Assembly (NCBI RefSeq): GCF_963675065.1
Contig: NZ_OY775905.1
Location: 1,438,501 to 1,502,500 of the forward strand
DNA length: 64,000 nucleotides
Direction of reading: 5' to 3'
Source of the DNA: an uncultured Draconibacterium sp.
Lineage (GTDB): Bacteria; Bacteroidota; Bacteroidia; Bacteroidales; Prolixibacteraceae
Shown: in pieces, positions 28,176-36,088 of the stretch
How the letters are laid out: each line of letters begins with the position of its first letter
Position numbering within the stretch: position 1 is the first letter of the stretch
Made by a program: the position numbers and the translations under genes
Notes under the pieces: model-generated
The model's database searches: none
The model's input: only the letters and a program-made list of their open reading frames with translations
Told to the model about the DNA's origin: nothing

Positions 28176-28427
28176 ATGTTTACAGTTTACGCCCTTTACT
28201 CTAAAGATTTCAACAAAATTTATATCGGGATGACTTCTGATCTTGAGAAGCGGTTTTTTGCACACAACAACCTGCCAAAAGGTTGGACAGCGAAATTCCG
28301 ACCGTGGATCATTGTTCATGCCGAAGAATTTAATTCAAAGAAAGAAGCGCTCCAAAGAGTAAAACAACTAAAATCTGCTAAAGGAAGAGAATCTATTTGG
28401 AATTTAATTGACTCAGGCAGTTGGTAG
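28176..28427 (+). CDS. Small GIY-YIG nuclease-fold protein, catalytic Glu replaced
   Basis: 83 residues with the GIY-YIG blocks VYALYS (4-9), YIGMTSDLEKR (16-26) and SKKEALQRVKQLKSAKGRESIW. In active relatives the third block reads REKxLK and the Glu binds the metal; here it is RVKQLK, so nuclease activity is doubtful. The last three codons and the stop (GGC AGT TGG TAG) belong to a second, partial copy of the tRNA gene, so the C-terminus was fixed by the duplication. It lies between two 105-bp direct repeats. Related genes often sit next to Bacteroidota tRNA genes. Its role is unknown. Confidence 0.8.
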   Translation: MFTVYALYSKDFNKIYIGMTSDLEKRFFAHNNLPKGWTAKFRPWIIVHAEEFNSKKEALQRVKQLKSAKGRESIWNLIDSGSW

Positions 28428-28479
28428 CTCGCTGGACTCATATCCGCCAACTGGCGGACGTCGGGACGGCTCCCGCTAC
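28417..28479 (+). pseudogene. Partial tRNA-fMet copy (D-arm to 3' end), degenerate
   Basis: It matches the initiator tRNA from GCAGTTGGTAGCTCG to CGGCTCCCGCTA, but the 24 bases between CTCATA and CGGCTCCC differ and now hold a palindrome. It lacks the 5' acceptor strand and the T-loop sequence, so it cannot be a working tRNA. It overlaps the last codons of the GIY-YIG gene. Confidence 0.8.
28443..28458. repeat. REP-like palindrome inside the partial tRNA
   Basis: TCCGCCA-AC-TGGCGGA, a perfect 7-bp inverted repeat, replaces the anticodon 3' strand and variable region of the tRNA copy. Confidence 0.7.
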
Positions 28480-28485
28480 TCAGAT

Positions 28486-28516
28486 AAGCCAGAGGAATAT
28501 TTCTTCTGGCTTTTTT
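28486..28516 (+). terminator. Duplicate of the tRNA terminator
   Basis: Same AAGCCAGA/TCTGGCTT stem and T6 tail as at 28128-28158, with one loop change. It is part of the second 105-bp direct repeat and can end the GIY-YIG transcript. Confidence 0.8.
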
Positions 28517-28540
28517 CATTTCAAAAAAGCTCAAAATAAA

Positions 28541-28649
28541 TATCCCTGCTTCTGCAGGGATGCTCAATCACCTAATCTAACTAAACCAGGATCTTACTAT
28601 GAAAAAAATGCTTACAGGCCCTTTGAACCTGTAGCATTCATTTATACGA
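28541..28649 (+). ncRNA. Two-hairpin repeated element, copy A
   Basis: Hairpin 1 is ATCCCTGC-TTCT-GCAGGGAT (28542-28561). A linker with CTAACTAAACCAGG follows, then TTACTATGAAAAAAATGC, and hairpin 2 (AATGC-T-TACAGG / CCTGTAGCATT), ending in TATACGA. Copy B at 33743-33847 has the same order and spacing but different paired bases in the stems. A short frame (MKKMLTGPLNL) starts at the shared ATG. Structured RNA, leader peptide or decayed gene start are all possible. Confidence 0.55.
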
Positions 28650-28821
28650 TGATTATTGGTGTGTGGTTATAATAAATCAAATAAACAGCTTAACTTTTCG
28701 TTGCAACACATGATATACCTCGCTTCAGAAAACTTTGTTAAAACTTACAAAACACAAGCAACACTTGAACAATTAGACCTTAATTTGTTTCATAGGTAAA
28801 CGAAAAACTGTTCAACATATC

Positions 28822-29619
28822 ATGATCAAATCAGAATACCATATCGCAAAAATGGACTGTCCTTCCGAAGAGAATATGATTCGGATGAAACTGGACGGAA
28901 TTCAAGCCATAAAGAAACTGGACTTTGACATTGAAAACCGCAACCTTACTGTTTTTCACTCCGAAGAAGATGAAGAAATTCTGTCGCGATTGGAATCTCT
29001 GAACTTTGGCGCAAAACTTTCGGCCACCCGCGAGGTAGATGAAAACGAGTTTGCAACGGAGAGTTCCGACGTACAATCGAAACTACTTTGGTCGGTTCTT
29101 TTAATCAATTTCGGCTTTTTCATTATTGAAATGACCACGGGATTGATATCAAGATCAATGGGATTGGTAGCCGACTCACTTGATATGCTTGCCGATTCGT
29201 TTGTATACGGGCTCAGTCTTTGGGCCGTTGGTTCAACAGTTATGCGAAAAAAGAAAGTTGCACGACTAAGCGGTTACTTTCAGCTTACGCTTGCCTTACT
29301 GGGTATTATTGAAGTGGTGAGGCGCTTTATACAATTTGAAGCCATGCCCGATTACCGCATGATGATCGGCATATCGGTTTTGGCACTTATTGCCAACGCC
29401 ATTTGTTTGCTTCTGCTCCAAAAATCAAAAAGTAAGGAAGCACATATGAAAGCCAGTATGATATTTACCTCTAACGATGTAATTATTAACAGCGGCGTGA
29501 TTATGGCCGGTGTGCTGGTATTGGTAACGCAATCGAAATATCCGGATTTAATAATTGGTTCAATCGTATTTCTGATTGTTGTCAGAGGGGCGATACGAAT
29601 ACTAAAACTTGGAAAATAA
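28822..29619 (+). CDS. Cation diffusion facilitator with N-terminal HMA-like domain
   Basis: 265 residues. Residues 1-65 resemble a heavy-metal-associated (ferredoxin-like) domain with a single Cys13 (AKMDCPSEEN) in place of CxxC. Residues ~88-262 form a cation-efflux membrane domain with about six helices. Helix 2 carries DxxxD (ADSLDMLAD), as in FieF-type carriers. Helix 5 reads FTSND where carriers have HxxxD, so one metal ligand is missing. Export of Zn, Fe or Co is the family role; the changed ligand makes the substrate uncertain. It is a single gene, 170 bases after repeated element A. Confidence 0.82.
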   Translation: MIKSEYHIAKMDCPSEENMIRMKLDGIQAIKKLDFDIENRNLTVFHSEEDEEILSRLESLNFGAKLSATREVDENEFATESSDVQSKLLWSVLLINFGFFIIEMTTGLISRSMGLVADSLDMLADSFVYGLSLWAVGSTVMRKKKVARLSGYFQLTLALLGIIEVVRRFIQFEAMPDYRMMIGISVLALIANAICLLLLQKSKSKEAHMKASMIFTSNDVIINSGVIMAGVLVLVTQSKYPDLIIGSIVFLIVVRGAIRILKLGK

Positions 29620-29658
29620 TACCGATTATAACTTTATCCTTCAACAGATTAAAATTTA

Positions 29659-30486
29659 TTATTTTACCACATAATCAATTAAATTCCACAACTCAATACG
29701 CTCAATGATGCGTGCGTCGTTTGTTTTTTTCATCATTTCGCTAAAATCCTCTTCCGCATGTATCGCTTTAAACGATTCGGCAAAACTAACTTCCAAAGCG
29801 TAGGAATAATCCGAAAAAGTATTCATTGTAACATATTGGTATGGCCTGCTGGTACCACGCGGAAATATTGCCTCCCAAAGTCCCCAGCCAATAGTTCTCC
29901 CCGAGCGTATCGATTCCTGGTGAATCGGCATCCAAACATCCTTCTCCAACGCTTCATATTCCGAACCTTTCCCGGGCTCCACTTTCATATAATTCACCTG
30001 AATGAAATGCGCCGGATCTTCAAAAGGAATTGGCGGAATTGCCGCCACAGTTTTATACAACTCCGACCGAACAATTTCGCTTGCCTTGTTGGTGCGATCC
30101 ATTATTTCTCTCAAACTCATATTGCTATGAACCTTGGCCGGAATTTCAAGATTCCACGGGGTTTCCAGTTTTTCCGGATCGTTATAAGCTGTAATTGCCA
30201 CATAGTTGTAACTATCTGCCGAACCAGCAAATTCAACTGCATATAAAGTCCAGCTAGCAATTATCCCCTGCCTTATCCTTTCCTGGTGCATAGGTTCCCA
30301 TATTTTCTGCTGCACCTCGAGGTATTTCAGGTGATTTTCAGGTTTTACTTTAAAGTACTCAACAACCACATATAACGGATCAGCAGCCTTTACCGGCACC
30401 GATGCAAAAACAAATACGCTACAGAAAACAATCGCCGAAATAAAAAATGTACCCACGGCGAAATGTGATGATTGTTTATTTTTCAT
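29659..30486 (-). CDS. Secreted protein with two alpha-beta-barrel-like repeats, unknown function
   Basis: 275 residues with a signal peptide (cleavage near VKAAD, ~35). Two halves are alike: VVVEYFKVKPENHLKYLEVQQKIWEPMHQERIRQG and IQVNYMKVEPGKGSEYEALEKDVWMPIHQESIRSG. Each is followed by a W-x-L-(Y/W) strand and an aromatic YxYV(A/T) strand, giving a tandem duplication of a dimeric alpha+beta barrel-like (ABM/NIPSNAP-like) fold. No catalytic residue can be assigned. It lies 110 bases downstream of the DUF5916 gene on the same strand, so co-expression is likely. Confidence 0.75.
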   Translation of the reverse strand: MKNKQSSHFAVGTFFISAIVFCSVFVFASVPVKAADPLYVVVEYFKVKPENHLKYLEVQQKIWEPMHQERIRQGIIASWTLYAVEFAGSADSYNYVAITAYNDPEKLETPWNLEIPAKVHSNMSLREIMDRTNKASEIVRSELYKTVAAIPPIPFEDPAHFIQVNYMKVEPGKGSEYEALEKDVWMPIHQESIRSGRTIGWGLWEAIFPRGTSRPYQYVTMNTFSDYSYALEVSFAESFKAIHAEEDFSEMMKKTNDARIIERIELWNLIDYVVK

Positions 30487-30596
30487 TCGTTTATATTTTT
30501 AATTTTCAATGGTAACACATGTAACTCGCCTGAAACATAACGATCCTCTCATTTTATATTTCTTACCATGCTCGTTTCTTGGCAGTAGGCTTTTTG

Positions 30597-32870
30597 TTAA
30601 AGATTAATCCAGTACGACATTTTTACTATCAGCCCTCTGTTCTTAGAAACCATTCCATCGGGCAAAAAGTTCTCGGTATAAACAATAAATAAATCAGAAA
30701 CGGGAGCAAATCGCCACTGTAACCTCGAATTGATATTAACATTATCCGCTTGTTCGTTATACTGAATAAAATTGGTCCAGAAGATTTTCTCGGTGAATGT
30801 AAAATCAATTCGTGGCCCAACCAGCCAAAAATCTCCGCTTGGATAGGGATCGGGCAAATCGATTTTGTTATACGAATAATTCATTGCTAAACTGAAAATG
30901 GGTTTAATCCGGAAACGAAAAGTTCCCGACATATTTGTTGCATTCCCATTGTAAAAGCCACCATATCCCGCTCGGATATCGAATGAAAAATCCTTTCTGC
31001 TATTTGAGGAATAACTGGCATTTAACCCGTTCCAGGTATATTCCGTCCCCGCTGGCAAAGATTCTGTTCCCTCTTTAAACTGCCTTGTGGGGTCAAAATC
31101 GTTAAACAATTTCACATAGATATTTTGCCACTCCAAATTTACACGGCTGGAATTTAAAAAGTTTATACTGTAACCCGTTTCCATCTCTTTGTCGGTAAAT
31201 TCCCAATTCGTGTCGAGATAGTAATTCGACCGGAAACTTGGGCCGTGTGTGCTAATTGTTTTGCTGTCGGGATAAAAACTGTAGCGCACAAAGGGGCCAA
31301 AAGTAAAGTAGCCGGTACGCGGGAAGAATCCCATTTCGGCATTAAAGTTCTCGGCAACATATTCATGTGTCCAAAATGCCATAAGTTTTCGGGTATTATA
31401 CCGAACGCTTGTTCCGTGTGCCCAATGTTTTGAGGTATTAACAGGGTCATCGGAGTTAAAATAATAGAAACTGCCATCCCATTTATCATCAGTCGACATT
31501 AAATTGTATTGCAGCCCATAAACGCGGTTGTACTCATTTTGTGTTCCAAAATCATATCCGTCTTCCTGGTCTTTAGAGAAATTGATGCCCTGTTTCATGG
31601 CAATAATAGCGGATATATTAGATCGTCCGAAAACCTGTTTTTTAAACGATGCAACCGTGTAATTATAAGCCGGCGTATCATCAAACCCATCATTCATCTG
31701 GTGTTTGGTTTGGGCATTTAAAAAGCCTACACGCATGCCGTCTCCCACCTGTCCGCTTAAACGAGCACCAAATATCATGGGCGACGACAAACCAATACGG
31801 CGTGAGAAAAACACCTGCGACTGACGGAAACCAAAATCACTGAAAAGGTCGCTGTTCTCCATAAAAAACTGGCGACGCTCGGGGTAAAACAGCTCGAAAC
31901 GGGTAACGTTTGTTTGCTGGCGGTCGACTTCAACCGTTGAAAAATCGGGATTTAAAGTCAGGTCGAGATTTAAAGAAGTTGACAAGGCTACTTTTCCGTC
32001 GAAACCAGCATTCCAGTCCCAACCAATATTGTTATTTACCGAAAGATCCTTCTGCGATGCCGAACCCGAAACATAAGGAATAATACTAATGTTTGAGCCA
32101 GCTTCAGGCGGCGTACTATCCCATTTCAGTTCTCCTGAATAGGTTAACGCGGTGGGCTGATATTGCCTTTTAACTGTAGTCCAGGTCGAGCGTTCGTTTC
32201 TTTTCAAATCATTTCGCACAAACTGTATATTCCAGTTGCTGATATCATCTGCATACCGAATTGATTTAAAAGGAATTTTTATTTCGGCGGTCCAACCTTC
32301 ATTCGTTTTTTTTGTTTTTGAGTACCACACGTTATCCCACGAATCGGAAATAGCCATAAAACCACCGCCACCACCTGTAACTACACCTTCCATTTGTACA
32401 CCCAAAGGCGTAATGGTAAATGCGTAACCATTTGTCAGGTCGTCGAAAGGATCGATAACCAACATTAAATAGTCGTTGTTTCGTTCCCTGTAATCCCTTC
32501 TCAACGATTCAACAATGTAGTTTCCCGGCAACTCATCGAAACAGGTCACTCCCACATATAAGTTATTATCATCGTAAAGAATACTGGCTTCGGTTTTCGA
32601 GAATGCGGTCGTATCGTCCGTCGGGTACTGCCGGTGAAAATCTTTTGCTTTATCGGCTGTTTGCCACACCGCTTCATCAAGTACCCCATCAATAGTAATA
32701 TTCGCTTCGGTTTTTTTGATTTCCAAGGTCTTCTCCGGAATCCGTTTCCCCTTTGTTCGTGAAATTAGCGAGAGTTCAAATCGGTCTTGTGCACTTCCCT
32801 CGAAAATCGAGATCATCCCCATTAATAGAATAAGCAATCCGCCTAATCCATAATTCTTAGTTCGGTTCAT
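30597..32870 (-). CDS. DUF5916 outer-membrane protein with CBM9-like N-terminal domain
   Basis: 757 residues with a signal peptide (to ~27, GSAQ). Residues ~45-230 form a carbohydrate-binding-like fold (NITIDGVLDEAVWQTADKA, ILYDDNNLYVGVTCFDE, FTITPLGVQMEGV, GWTAEIKIPFKSIRY). From ~250 a long beta-barrel follows, with the DUF5916 marker YPERRQFFMENSDLF and FFSRRIG, ending in an aromatic strand (SYWINL). DUF5916 proteins are widespread in Bacteroidota and of unknown function; some neighbours are peptidases or transporters. The probable place is the outer membrane. Confidence 0.9.
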   Translation of the reverse strand: MNRTKNYGLGGLLILLMGMISIFEGSAQDRFELSLISRTKGKRIPEKTLEIKKTEANITIDGVLDEAVWQTADKAKDFHRQYPTDDTTAFSKTEASILYDDNNLYVGVTCFDELPGNYIVESLRRDYRERNNDYLMLVIDPFDDLTNGYAFTITPLGVQMEGVVTGGGGGFMAISDSWDNVWYSKTKKTNEGWTAEIKIPFKSIRYADDISNWNIQFVRNDLKRNERSTWTTVKRQYQPTALTYSGELKWDSTPPEAGSNISIIPYVSGSASQKDLSVNNNIGWDWNAGFDGKVALSTSLNLDLTLNPDFSTVEVDRQQTNVTRFELFYPERRQFFMENSDLFSDFGFRQSQVFFSRRIGLSSPMIFGARLSGQVGDGMRVGFLNAQTKHQMNDGFDDTPAYNYTVASFKKQVFGRSNISAIIAMKQGINFSKDQEDGYDFGTQNEYNRVYGLQYNLMSTDDKWDGSFYYFNSDDPVNTSKHWAHGTSVRYNTRKLMAFWTHEYVAENFNAEMGFFPRTGYFTFGPFVRYSFYPDSKTISTHGPSFRSNYYLDTNWEFTDKEMETGYSINFLNSSRVNLEWQNIYVKLFNDFDPTRQFKEGTESLPAGTEYTWNGLNASYSSNSRKDFSFDIRAGYGGFYNGNATNMSGTFRFRIKPIFSLAMNYSYNKIDLPDPYPSGDFWLVGPRIDFTFTEKIFWTNFIQYNEQADNVNINSRLQWRFAPVSDLFIVYTENFLPDGMVSKNRGLIVKMSYWINL

Positions 32871-33228
32871 TTGGTTTTTTTAAATAGGAAGCTTTTAGTT
32901 TACCCCCTTCCTGTTTAACAATATATTATTGCGATTTATCAGTTGCCCATTTATATAAGCTATAAATGAACAATGCTGTTAGATGGTTAAAATATCAGAA
33001 GGTTTAATTAAAACATATTTGAAACGATAAATAAAAGCTTTAAAGGGATGAATCGTTTCCTTTGGCAAGTTGTAATCCTTTGGATTAACGTTGCGGTATA
33101 CTACAAAACGTCAACAGGTTACGCCCATTTTTCATAAATCTATGCGGTTGTCAACCTAAAAGAATACCAATCCGTCTATAAAATCGCCCGGTTCTTCTAT
33201 TTCATTTTAATAGATGAATCCTTGCGCT
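32871..33228. other. Gap with no gene
   Basis: About 360 A/T-rich bases upstream of both the DUF5916 gene and the WM-repeat gene. No open frame with coding character, tRNA or strong hairpin was seen; only a weak AAAGG/CCTTT inverted repeat near 33040-33062. Confidence 0.5.
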
Positions 33229-33236
33229 TAGATTTG
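33229..33236 (+). promoter_or_regulatory. -7 box for the WM-repeat gene
   Basis: TAGATTTG matches TAnnTTTG. The implied leader is about 115 bases. No clear -33 TTG is seen. Confidence 0.4.
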
Positions 33237-33355
33237 AATCAAATTAAAAAAGCAAAAGACATGAAACGAGCATGAGATAGATTTTCAATTATAGGCGAAT
33301 AATTACAATCATGCGAGTTCCATCTTATACCATAATAACAAACAATTTTAATAAG

Positions 33356-33730
33356 ATGAAAACAAAAATTAAACAAGTAACAGCAGCAACATTAATCGTT
33401 CTTTCGTTAATGGTAATTGGAATAAATGCATCGGCAACAAAACTTACGGGTTGTAAAATCGTTGAATCATCGCTTGAGTTGGAAGACTGGATGACCGATG
33501 AAACAATTTGGAGCACCGCAAATACAACTGCATTTGCACAGGAAAAAGATGTAAATATGGCTTTTGAATCTTGGATGACAAACGATGAAATCTGGAATGT
33601 AAATTACCATTTTGTGGCTGAAACAGAAACTAGCCTTGAAATCGAAAACTGGATGATCGATGCAGAAAACTGGGATGTAAATGATTTGATGAAAGGATCG
33701 GAATTGGCACTTGAAATCTGGGAAGAGTAG
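33356..33730 (+). CDS. Small secreted protein with repeated ExWM motif
   Basis: 124 residues from the ATG at 33356; the upstream ATG at 33311 would put 15 polar residues before the signal peptide and is rejected. The signal peptide ends near INASA (26). The mature part is acidic and made of three clear repeats: LELEDWMTDETIW (40-52), MAFESWMTNDEIW (68-80) and LEIENWMIDAENW (94-106), plus a partial fourth, LALEIW (117-122). Repeats are spaced 28, 26 and 23 residues. There are no catalytic residues. I cannot assign a function; the pattern suggests short amphipathic units presented outside the inner membrane. It is followed 13 bases later by repeated element B. Confidence 0.7.
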   Translation: MKTKIKQVTAATLIVLSLMVIGINASATKLTGCKIVESSLELEDWMTDETIWSTANTTAFAQEKDVNMAFESWMTNDEIWNVNYHFVAETETSLEIENWMIDAENWDVNDLMKGSELALEIWEE

Positions 33731-33742
33731 CCTTTTTACAAA

Positions 33743-33847
33743 AGTATCCCGGCCTTTATTAAGACCGGAATACTCTCCCTAACCAAACAGGGTTTACTAT
33801 GAAAAAAATGCCTACACAACCATTGCCATGTAGCATTTAGTATACGA
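33743..33847 (+). ncRNA. Two-hairpin repeated element, copy B
   Basis: Hairpin 1 (33743-33774) pairs AGTAT.CCGG.CTT with AAG.CCGG.ATACT around TATT. CTAACCAAAC-AGGG and TTTACTATGAAAAAAATGC follow, then hairpin 2 (AATGC-C-TACA / TGTAGCATT), ending in TATACGA. It matches copy A at 28541-28649. Hairpin 1 may also end the WM-repeat transcript. A short frame (MKKMPTQPLPCSI) begins at the shared ATG. Confidence 0.55.
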
Positions 33848-33892
33848 GTTTAATTTGTATAAGGTTTATCAAAAACATTCCGTATTAAAATG

Positions 33893-33927
33893 AAAAAGCG
33901 GGCCCTGGAAATCCAGAGCCCGCTTTT
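33893..33927 (-). terminator. Terminator after efp
   Basis: AAAAGCGGGC / GCCCGCTTTT arms plus an inner CTGG/CCAG pair, loop AAAT, T-run on both strands. It lies 20 bases after the efp stop. Confidence 0.88.
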
Positions 33928-33947
33928 CTATTTAGCGTAAATATGTT

Positions 33948-34517
33948 TTACTGTTTTACTCGTTCGCTGTATGAGCGGTCGGCAGTGCTTACGCGAATTA
34001 CGTCGCCTTCGTTTATAAACATTGGCACCATAAGTTCCGCACCTGTTTCAACAGTTGCCGGTTTTAAGGCTGTTGAGCTGGCAGTGTTACCTTTTTCACC
34101 AACAATGGTTGAAGTAATTTTTAATTCAACTTTATCGGGCATTTCTGCTGTTAAAGGCAATTCTTCTTCGGCATGAAACTGAATTTCAATTAGCTGTCCC
34201 TCTTTCATCAGGTCGTTGTTTTCAACCATCGAATCAGGAATGGAAATCTGCTCGTATGTTTCAGTATTCATTACATTTAATCCCATATCATCGCGATACA
34301 GGAACTGGTAAGGACGGCGCTCAACACGAACCTCATCAACCTTAACACCTGAATTAAATGTATTTTCGATTACCTTTCCGTTTTTAACGTTTTTAAGTTT
34401 TGTACGTACGAAAGCCGGACCTTTACCCGGTTTTACGTGTAGGAATGAGACAATGATGTAAATATCACCTTTGAACATAAAACACATTCCGTTTTTAAAA
34501 TCTGCTGTAGAAGCCAT
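33948..34517 (-). CDS. efp: Translation elongation factor P
   Basis: 189 residues with three beta-barrel domains. The N-terminal KOW-like domain has Lys32 at the tip loop (HVKPGKGPAFVRTKL), where EF-P is modified in other bacteria. YQFLYRDDMGLNVMNTETYEQ marks domain 2, and TSTIVGEKGNTASSTALKPATVETG with VPMFINEGDVIRVST marks domain 3. It relieves ribosome stalling at proline runs. It has its own promoter (34547-34575) and terminator, at the end of the tsaB-DUF3108 run. Confidence 0.97.
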   Translation of the reverse strand: MASTADFKNGMCFMFKGDIYIIVSFLHVKPGKGPAFVRTKLKNVKNGKVIENTFNSGVKVDEVRVERRPYQFLYRDDMGLNVMNTETYEQISIPDSMVENNDLMKEGQLIEIQFHAEEELPLTAEMPDKVELKITSTIVGEKGNTASSTALKPATVETGAELMVPMFINEGDVIRVSTADRSYSERVKQ

Positions 34518-34546
34518 GATAAATTAATTTCTTTTTATATGCAGTG

Positions 34547-34575
34547 CAAAAATAATTAAATCCGTTAAAAATCAA
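34547..34575 (-). promoter_or_regulatory. Promoter of efp
   Basis: Minus strand TTG (34575-34573), 18 bases, TATTTTTG (34554-34547), with the start codon 29 bases beyond. It is a good match to the Bacteroidota consensus. Confidence 0.7.
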
Positions 34576-34610
34576 GCATTTCAAAACGCTTTTACTTAAA
34601 AGCCGAAAAT

Positions 34611-35345
34611 CTACTTTAAACTTTGTTCTACGCCATTAATTTTATAATGTTTTATAACGGCTTTAAGCGAACCCACCTGCATGTCGAACTCGATGTATAC
34701 CGGTACCTTTTCTTCTTTTGCCAGGTAAAACCGCACCCCGTCCGACTTTTCAAGCACTTTACCTTTCCGTACCGAGGGTGTTAACACGTGGCAATCTACC
34801 GTTCCAACATCGGTTTTAACCTTTTCGTCGCGCAAATACTGTATCGATATGTCCGATATTTTATCGGCATTAATAGTAGGATAAATAACCGCATCGCCGG
34901 GCTGAAGATTCTCGAATGGATTTTTGTGTACGAAATAAAAGAACACCGAAACCAGATCGAGAAGATCATCAGGAACGGCACGCCACCCACTACGGCTGCT
35001 GTTTATCGAGTCAACATCGTGGTAAAAAAGTGTTTCCGTGTAACGACGGTAGTTTCCTTCTTTTACATTTCGGATTGTTTTTACCGGAAGGCGCGTTTCG
35101 GCATCAACATACGTTTCGTAAATATCGTAAACGCCATATAGTTTATTGGCCAGCCCCGTTGTTTTTCCCATTACGTGGTAATGAATGGCGGGCCGACCAT
35201 TAAAAACCGTATCACTTATGGTCATTTCAGCTTCGCCACCTTTAACGAAACTAAATTTCAGGTTAAACTTTATTGAAATATCCTCGGCACTTGTTGTTTG
35301 TATTGCCAGGAAAAAAACGATTAGTATGGAGAATAACTTGTTCAT
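34611..35345 (-). CDS. DUF3108 family periplasmic protein
   Basis: 244 residues with a signal peptide (to ~20, TTSAE). A beta-rich domain follows: FNLKFSFVKGGEAEMTISD, YHVMGKTTGLANKLYGVYD, ETYVDAETRLPVKTIRNVKEGNY, and late VRFYLAKEEKVPVYIEFDMQVGSLKAVI. This matches DUF3108 proteins, soluble lipocalin-like periplasmic proteins of unknown function. Its ATG overlaps the tsaB stop by 4 bases (ATGA), so translation is coupled; it lies 93 bases before efp. No catalytic residues are evident. Confidence 0.85.
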   Translation of the reverse strand: MNKLFSILIVFFLAIQTTSAEDISIKFNLKFSFVKGGEAEMTISDTVFNGRPAIHYHVMGKTTGLANKLYGVYDIYETYVDAETRLPVKTIRNVKEGNYRRYTETLFYHDVDSINSSRSGWRAVPDDLLDLVSVFFYFVHKNPFENLQPGDAVIYPTINADKISDISIQYLRDEKVKTDVGTVDCHVLTPSVRKGKVLEKSDGVRFYLAKEEKVPVYIEFDMQVGSLKAVIKHYKINGVEQSLK

Positions 35346-36055
35346 TTTAATATTTTGTTTTTTGGAATGGTTGCTACAAAATCCTTTAAATAAAAAGGCT
35401 CGAAATAAGCAACGTCTTCAAATTCCTTTTTGTTGTACTTAATTTCTGCCAGATTTTGCATAAATCGTGCCGTTGTTTTATCGGGCCCGTTAAACAAGGC
35501 ATTTGCATGCGTTATTTTTTCGCGGCATTTATCGGCGCCATTTCCAAAAAACAATATTTTTTTTGTTTGAAGATGATCTGCAAATGAGTTTTCATCAATA
35601 ATTTCAGCAGTAACTTCGCTTACTGCCTTTCCTCCTTTTTCGTACACAGCGGTATAAACTTCCATACGTCGGGCGTCAATCATCGGGCAAAACAACAGTT
35701 CTTCCCCATCAGCAGCGTTGTAAAATTCGTCGGCATTTTCGGCAACGTAATGTCCCATTGCTTCTATCGAACCAATACCAATAAGCGGTTTTCCCAATCC
35801 GTAACACAGCCCTTTCGCCACCGACACACCAATGCGCAAACCGGTGTACGATCCCGGGCCTTTACTTACCGCTACTGCATCAATTTTATTAATGTCTAAA
35901 TTATTCTCACTTAAAAGATCTTCAATAAAAACGGTGAGTAACTTCGAGTGATTTAATCCCTCGGTACTTTCCTTTTGGTATAGCGTTTTACCGTTTTCTG
36001 CCAATGAAACCGAACAAACTTCGGTCGATGTTTCGATATTTAAAATAATTGCCAT
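35342..36055 (-). CDS. tsaB: tRNA threonylcarbamoyladenosine biosynthesis protein TsaB
   Basis: 237 residues from the ATG at 36055 (MAIILNIETSTEVCSVSL), chosen over 36082 because the family begins with this strand. ASKHA-fold blocks are ESTEGLNHSKLLTVFIEDLL, AVSKGPGSYTGLRIGVSVAKGLCYGL and FCPMIDARRMEVYTAVY. TsaB is the dimer partner of TsaD in making t6A37 on ANN-decoding tRNAs. It lies 33 bases after a gene encoding a TsaD-like carbamoyltransferase and overlaps the DUF3108 gene. Confidence 0.96.
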   Translation of the reverse strand: MAIILNIETSTEVCSVSLAENGKTLYQKESTEGLNHSKLLTVFIEDLLSENNLDINKIDAVAVSKGPGSYTGLRIGVSVAKGLCYGLGKPLIGIGSIEAMGHYVAENADEFYNAADGEELLFCPMIDARRMEVYTAVYEKGGKAVSEVTAEIIDENSFADHLQTKKILFFGNGADKCREKITHANALFNGPDKTTARFMQNLAEIKYNKKEFEDVAYFEPFYLKDFVATIPKNKILK

Positions 36056-36088
36056 TTGAGTTCTTTTAACAAACTTCTGCAAAAATAG

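Noticed and set aside
28421..28672. 83-codon plus-strand frame
   Set aside because: It runs through the partial tRNA, its terminator and repeated element A; no protein character.
33311..33355. Longer start for the WM-repeat protein
   Set aside because: It would place 15 polar residues before a good signal peptide; the ATG at 33356 is better.
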